DNA from: an uncultured Collinsella sp.
GTDB taxonomy: Bacteria > Actinomycetota > Coriobacteriia > Coriobacteriales > Coriobacteriaceae
Length of the DNA stretch: 9,044 nucleotides
Assembly (NCBI GenBank): GCA_902495155.1
Contig: CABUWD010000084.1
Location: 1 to 9,044 of the forward strand
Direction: 5' to 3'
In this document: one piece after another, positions 6,330 through 9,044 of the stretch
Layout of the letters: each line of letters starts with the position of its first letter
Position numbering within the stretch: position 1 is the stretch's first letter
The notes under the pieces: generated by a model
Databases searched by the model: none
Seen by the model: the letters and a program-made list of their open reading frames with translations, nothing else
Told to the model about the DNA's origin: nothing
Translations under genes and position numbers: made by a program

Positions 6330-6424
6330 CTAACGTATTACGCTTGCATCTAGCCTACCCTGCACGACAGGCACGCAGGCGTGGCCGAAAAGCGGAACCA
6401 CAGGTTGAACATTATTTGCTCAAC
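6330..6424 (-). promoter_or_regulatory. Structured nhaA leader with three consecutive hairpins (candidate riboswitch or attenuator)
   Basis: Read on the minus strand, three stems follow each other closely. P1 (6424-6404) has 7 bp with one G-U pair and a 7-base loop. P2 (6401-6381) has GUGG/CCAC and CCG/CGG segments with a 2-base bulge. P3 (6380-6353) has GCCU/AGGC and CCUG/CAGG segments around an internal loop. A 23-base linker then leads to the terminator at 6293-6329. GCGUGCC in P3 (6376-6370) could pair with GGCAcCGC (6324-6317), the 5' arm of the terminator, giving a possible antiterminator. I do not recognise a known riboswitch consensus. Alternatively P1 is a DNA operator around the -10-like AATAAT. 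Confidence 0.45.
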
Positions 6425-6467
6425 GGCACGGGCGCGCCTATCCAAGAGACGACGCGGCGCCGTGCAC

Positions 6468-6507
6468 AAAAAACGACCGGAGCGCGGGGCTTCCGCGATC
6501 CGGTCGT
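6468..6507 (-). terminator. Intrinsic terminator of ppaC
   Basis: The arms 6473-6481 and 6499-6507 form 9 bp, then a one-base mismatch, then a 5-bp inner stem (6483-6487 with 6493-6497). On the minus strand it is followed directly by six T. It begins 19 bases after the ppaC stop. Confidence 0.92.
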
Positions 6508-6526
6508 GGCGTTTGGTCAACTAAAC

Positions 6527-7450
6527 CTAGCAGACGGCCATGATGGGGGCAGCGACCTGCTTCTTACGGGAGAGGACGCCCGGCATCCAGACGCCGTCGT
6601 GCTCGTCGGCAATGCCCAGGCCCTTCTGAGCGGCCTCGGTCTCGCCCTCGAGCAGGACCTGCGAGCCCTCCTCCATGATGTCGGTGATGCACAGGACGAT
6701 GCCGTCGGCACCCTTCTCGGCGGCGTAGGCGCGCATGGCCTCGCGAATCTCGTCGATCATGCCGAGCGCGCGGCTCTTGTCGACGGTCTCGTACTGGCCG
6801 ATGAGCAGCTTCTTGCCGGCGGGCTCGAACATCTTGATGTCGTTGCCAACCATCTCGGCTGCGGTGAAGGAGCCGGACGGGCGGGTGAGGAAGACCTCCA
6901 TGCCAAACTTGACCGGGTCGACGCCCACCTGCTCGCCGAGCTTGGCGGCGACGGCGCGGTCGACATCGGTGGTAGTGGGGCTCTTGAGCATGAGTGTGTC
7001 GGTCATCATGGCCGAGAGCAGCAGCTTGGCCTGAACGTCGGAAAGCTCAACGCCGAGCACGCCGGCGAGCTTGGTGACGATGGTGCAGCTGGAGCCCCAG
7101 GGCAGGCAGATGTAGTGCAGCGGGCCGGCGGTCTCGAAGTCGCCGATGCGGTGATGGTCGACGACGCCAAAGACCGTGGCGTCCTTAAGACCGGCGACGG
7201 ACTGGGCAGACTCGTTGTGGTCGGTGAGGACGACGAGCTGACCGGCCTCGACGGACTCGATCACGCGGGGCTCGGCAATGCCGGCGTCGGCGAGCAGCTT
7301 GGCGGACTCGGCCGGAAGCTGACCAAGGGCGCAGGCCTCGTAGGTGTTGCCGGCATACTCAACCTGGTTGAGCAGCTGGGACAGGACGACGGCGCTCATG
7401 ATGGCGTCGTTATCGGGGTTCTGGTGACCAAAGACAAGAACGTTTGCCAT
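6527..7450 (-). CDS. ppaC: Manganese-dependent inorganic pyrophosphatase, family II
   Basis: This DHH-family enzyme hydrolyses cytosolic pyrophosphate to two phosphates and so pulls biosynthetic reactions forward. The 307 residues match the CBS-less family II length. Metal ligands are visible: His9, Asp13 and Asp15 in GHQNPDND, Asp77 in LTDHNE, the VVDHHR motif at 96-101, and Asp151 in MMTDTLMLKSPT. The C-terminal domain carries the substrate-binding SRKKQ at 294-298. All align in number with the Bacillus type as I recall it. No CBS or DRTGG insert is present, so regulation by adenine nucleotides is not expected. GGAGG lies 6 bases before the ATG. It is monocistronic by appearance, with its own terminator. 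Confidence 0.97.
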   Translation of the reverse strand: MANVLVFGHQNPDNDAIMSAVVLSQLLNQVEYAGNTYEACALGQLPAESAKLLADAGIAEPRVIESVEAGQLVVLTDHNESAQSVAGLKDATVFGVVDHHRIGDFETAGPLHYICLPWGSSCTIVTKLAGVLGVELSDVQAKLLLSAMMTDTLMLKSPTTTDVDRAVAAKLGEQVGVDPVKFGMEVFLTRPSGSFTAAEMVGNDIKMFEPAGKKLLIGQYETVDKSRALGMIDEIREAMRAYAAEKGADGIVLCITDIMEEGSQVLLEGETEAAQKGLGIADEHDGVWMPGVLSRKKQVAAPIMAVC

Positions 7451-7566
7451 GGATATCCTCCACTTGATATGTGTACTTGGACGTAGCTATGGTAGCACGC
7501 CGATGCCGAGCCTTCGCAGACGGAAGGGCCACGGCATATTTTGGGGCGCAGGCACGGGGGCCAAGG

Positions 7567-7617
7567 CTGTCCCTTTTGCACCATGTTGGTGCAATGTAAC
7601 CTGTCCCCCTTGCACCA
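7567..7617. repeat. REP-like palindromic repeat element downstream of the ROK kinase
   Basis: Two 17-base direct copies, CTGTCCCTTTTGCACCA (7567-7583) and CTGTCCCCCTTGCACCA (7601-7617), differ at two positions. Between them lies TGGTGCAA (7587-7594), which forms an 8-bp hairpin with TTGCACCA of the first copy and can also pair with the second copy. Both copies carry a GGGACAG core on the minus strand. This layout resembles REP-type elements associated with RAYT transposases, but no transposase is in the window. There is no U-run, so it is not a typical terminator. It begins just beyond the ROK stop. Confidence 0.6.
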
Positions 7618-7618
7618 G

Positions 7619-8572
7619 CTATTTACCGGCAGCGCGCAGGGCTACGTAGGCGGCACCGATGATGCCGGCGTCGTTTCCGAGCGAAGCGACCTTAATGGGC
7701 GTCTCGCGCGAGGCGGAAAGCGCGTACTGCTTAAAGTGCTCGCGAACCTTGTCGAGGTAGACATCGGCCGAGGCAGAGGCGCCGCCGCCGATGAGGAACA
7801 TCTCGGGATCAACCACGTTGGCAATAAGCGCCAGTGCGCGGCCGAGATAGTCAGCCATGGTATCGGCCGCGGCCAGCGCGAGCTTGTCGCCCTCGCGGCA
7901 GGCCTGGAACACGTCCTTGGAATCGGAGGGGCCGGTGAGCTCGATGGGCTCGACTTCCGCCTTCTTGCACTCGGCCAGGTAATTGCTCACCACGCCGGTG
8001 GCGCTGGAATACTGCTCCAGGTGGCCATGGCCGCCGCAGCCGCAGGTGCGCTCCTCGGCCGGGTTCAGGCACATGTGGCCAATCTCGCCGCCGGCACCCA
8101 CAACGCCCGATACCACGTCGCCGTTAACGATAACGCCGCCGCCCACGCCGGTACCAATGGTGACCATCACCACGTTCTGTACGCCCTTGGCAGAGCCGAG
8201 CCAGGCCTCGCCCATAGCAGCGGCGTTGGCGTCGTTCTCATACTTAACGACCGCGTCGGGGCAGTGCTCCTGGATAGCGATCTTGAGCTCGGGCAGGTTG
8301 ATGGCGATGTTCGCCTTGACCTTGGCATCGCCCGATGCCGGGATGGGGCACGGAACGGCCAGGCCAATGCCCGACACAAAGGCACGCGGAATCTGGGCCT
8401 TGGCGACCACCTGGTCGATAGCCTCGGTCACCGCGGCAAAGCCCGCAGCGTCAACGATGGGAGGCGTGGGCACGCTGGCCTTGGCAAGCAGGTTTCCGTC
8501 CTCATCGAACAGACCCTCCTTGACCGAGGTACCGCCGACGTCGATGCCGATGTAATACTGCTTAGGTTCCAT
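7619..8572 (-). CDS. ROK-family sugar kinase, probable glucokinase
   Basis: This enzyme would phosphorylate glucose, or a related hexose, with ATP in the cytosol. The 317-residue protein has IGIDVGGTSVKEG (8-20) for phosphate binding, the catalytic Asp114 in ENDANAAA, TIGTGVGGG (138-146) and the ROK signature GGEIGHM (161-167). Glu163, His166 and Glu186 are likely sugar contacts. The zinc motif reads C177-G-C179-G-G-H-G-H184, so the usual third cysteine is a histidine. The start at 8572 gives MEPKQYYIGID and has GAAAGG 9 bases upstream. In-frame upstream starts (8599, 8638) lack a binding site and would add a basic non-family extension. A divergent GntR-type regulator lies beyond, possibly its controller. 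Other ROK substrates, such as N-acetyl sugars, cannot be excluded. Confidence 0.92.
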   Translation of the reverse strand: MEPKQYYIGIDVGGTSVKEGLFDEDGNLLAKASVPTPPIVDAAGFAAVTEAIDQVVAKAQIPRAFVSGIGLAVPCPIPASGDAKVKANIAINLPELKIAIQEHCPDAVVKYENDANAAAMGEAWLGSAKGVQNVVMVTIGTGVGGGVIVNGDVVSGVVGAGGEIGHMCLNPAEERTCGCGGHGHLEQYSSATGVVSNYLAECKKAEVEPIELTGPSDSKDVFQACREGDKLALAAADTMADYLGRALALIANVVDPEMFLIGGGASASADVYLDKVREHFKQYALSASRETPIKVASLGNDAGIIGAAYVALRAAGK

Positions 8573-8626
8573 GGGAGCCCGCCTTTCTCGTTTAAACATT
8601 GCCTGTATGGTACCGCTCCCAAGGCA

Positions 8627-8666
8627 AAAACCTACCAAAAAGGACAGGTTTGTTTTGGCAGGTTTT
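8627..8666. terminator. Terminator-like 14-bp inverted repeat upstream of the ROK kinase
   Basis: The arms 8627-8640 and 8653-8666 are complementary except for one position, which is G-U in minus-strand RNA and A-C in plus-strand RNA. The 12-base loop contains GGACAGGTT, also found in the REP-like element at 7567-7617. On the minus strand the stem ends in TTTTT, 55 bases before the ROK ATG. On the plus strand it ends in TTTT. No gene on either strand ends here, so it is either a leader attenuator for the kinase or another copy of a dispersed palindromic repeat. Confidence 0.55.
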
Positions 8667-8692
8667 ATCTGGGGAAGCGCAGAGTACGAGAT

Positions 8693-8739
8693 TCGGTTCG
8701 CTGGGTGTTATATCGGTTCGGCCCCGTCCTCGGACCGAT
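8693..8739 (+). other. Direct repeat TCGGTTCG and 9-bp hairpin in the regulator's upstream region
   Basis: TCGGTTCG occurs at 8693-8700 and 8713-8720, exactly 20 bases apart (about two helical turns). ATCGGTTCG (8712-8720) can also pair with CGGACCGAT (8731-8739), with one G-U in plus-strand RNA. It could be an operator for a DNA-binding protein or an RNA hairpin. No known GntR operator consensus is visible. Confidence 0.35.
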
Positions 8740-8866
8740 CATTTCTCAACACGACACTACTCAGATGTTTATCATTTAAAACGCTCTAATTTTACAAGCG
8801 GGGCGACTTTTAATTTTATCTTTCTCGAACTTTTCAATAACTCAATAGAGATACTTAGGTGTTGAC

Positions 8867-8872
8867 TATACT
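8867..8872 (+). promoter_or_regulatory. Candidate -10 box of the GntR gene
   Basis: TATACT, 36 bases before the ATG, overlaps TTGACT (8862-8867), which resembles a -35. The two cannot serve the same promoter, and no good partner is seen for either. TATACT also occurs upstream of tatA/B and the aminotransferase, so it is the likelier signal. Confidence 0.35.
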
Positions 8873-8908
8873 TTCTTTTATTCTCAATCAAGTTGGAAAG
8901 GAGGTTCC

Positions 8909-9044
8909 ATGATTCCCAAATACGAGGCGATAGCTGCAGATATTCGTCGCACTATCGAGGATGGCGCTCTTAAACCGGGCGACAAGCTTCCCACCGTCGT
9001 TGAGTTCTGCGAGCTCTATAGCGTTTCCAAAATCACCGTCAAAC
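8909..9044 (+). CDS. GntR-family transcriptional regulator, N-terminal fragment (runs off the window)
   Basis: Only the first 45 codons are inside the window. They encode the start of a GntR-type winged helix-turn-helix: KYEAIAADIRRTIEDGALKP, then GDKLPTVVEFCELYSVSKI, then TVK. The pattern of DIR..I..G.L.PGDKLPT and YSVSKITVK is typical of the family. The effector domain is beyond the edge, so the subfamily (HutC/UTRA or other) and ligand cannot be told. AAAGGAGG (8897-8904) lies 4 bases before the ATG. It is divergent from the ROK kinase, so control of sugar use is a reasonable guess. Its codons and upstream DNA are more AT-rich than the other genes, which may point to an accessory gene. Confidence 0.88.
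   Translation, partial: MIPKYEAIAADIRRTIEDGALKPGDKLPTVVEFCELYSVSKITVK

Larger units (their letters stand above)
8573..8908. other. Divergent intergenic region between the ROK kinase and the GntR gene
   Basis: This is a stretch of 336 bases without a convincing gene. It holds the terminator-like hairpin at 8627-8666, a repeat and hairpin at 8693-8739, and a strongly AT-rich part at 8741-8900 (about 32% GC by hand count) that contrasts with the surrounding genes. The promoters of both flanking genes must lie here. No small reading frame with a ribosome binding site is evident. Confidence 0.6.

Noticed and set aside
6089..7486. Plus-strand open frame of 465 codons opposite nhaA and ppaC
   Set aside because: It is antisense to ppaC, whose catalytic motifs are all intact. 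It has no ribosome binding site and a composition typical of GC-rich shadow frames (Gly, Asp, His, Leu runs).
7451..7500. Promoter of ppaC at an extended -10 TGCTACCAT on the minus strand
   Set aside because: The match is partial and lacks a -35 at a suitable distance, so it is too weak to list as a feature.
8573..8638. Longer N-terminus for the ROK kinase
   Set aside because: The upstream starts lack a Shine-Dalgarno, run into the terminator-like hairpin and would place a basic extension before the canonical IGIDVGGT strand.
7541..8779. Plus-strand open frame of 412 codons opposite the ROK kinase
   Set aside because: The minus-strand ROK protein has all family signatures. The plus frame runs through the REP-like element and the hairpin at 8627-8666 and shows no known domain.
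1..9044. tRNA, rRNA, CRISPR array, insertion sequence or phage genes
   Set aside because: I found no regularly spaced repeats, transposase or integrase motifs, cloverleaf or rRNA-like sequence on either strand.

Overview
The window looks like chromosome of a high-GC actinobacterium of the class Coriobacteriia, most likely Collinsella or a close relative. This is an inference from gene content, codon use and protein style; no rRNA or other marker is present. Most genes are ordinary housekeeping genes on the minus strand. Only one small orphan gene and the truncated regulator at the right edge lie on the plus strand.

Reading from the right in the direction of transcription, a divergent pair comes first: a GntR-type regulator (plus, cut off by the window end) and a ROK-family glucokinase-like sugar kinase (minus). 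Between them lies an AT-rich spacer of about 340 bases. Next on the minus strand are the manganese-dependent family II pyrophosphatase ppaC and the Na+/H+ antiporter nhaA. nhaA is preceded by a structured leader: three consecutive hairpins, an intrinsic terminator only about 33 bases before the start codon, and a small hairpin touching the ribosome binding site. A strong two-way terminator then separates nhaA from the convergent plus-strand orphan gene of 84 codons. Divergent from the orphan are a class I aminotransferase of the aspartate aminotransferase Ic type and a STAS-domain anti-anti-sigma factor. The left end holds a tight minus-strand operon tatA/B - tatC - hypA - hypB, which joins the twin-arginine translocase to nickel-insertion proteins for [NiFe]-hydrogenase maturation.

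Functionally, the left operon makes sense as a hydrogenase-assembly and export unit: HypA and HypB deliver nickel, and Tat exports folded cofactor-containing proteins. The other genes are independent: amino-acid metabolism, partner-switching signalling, pH and Na+ homeostasis, pyrophosphate removal and glucose phosphorylation.

No complete new multi-gene system is visible. The most interesting signals are non-coding: the putative attenuator or riboswitch leader of nhaA, and two palindromic REP-like elements flanking the ROK kinase that share the core GGACAGGTT.
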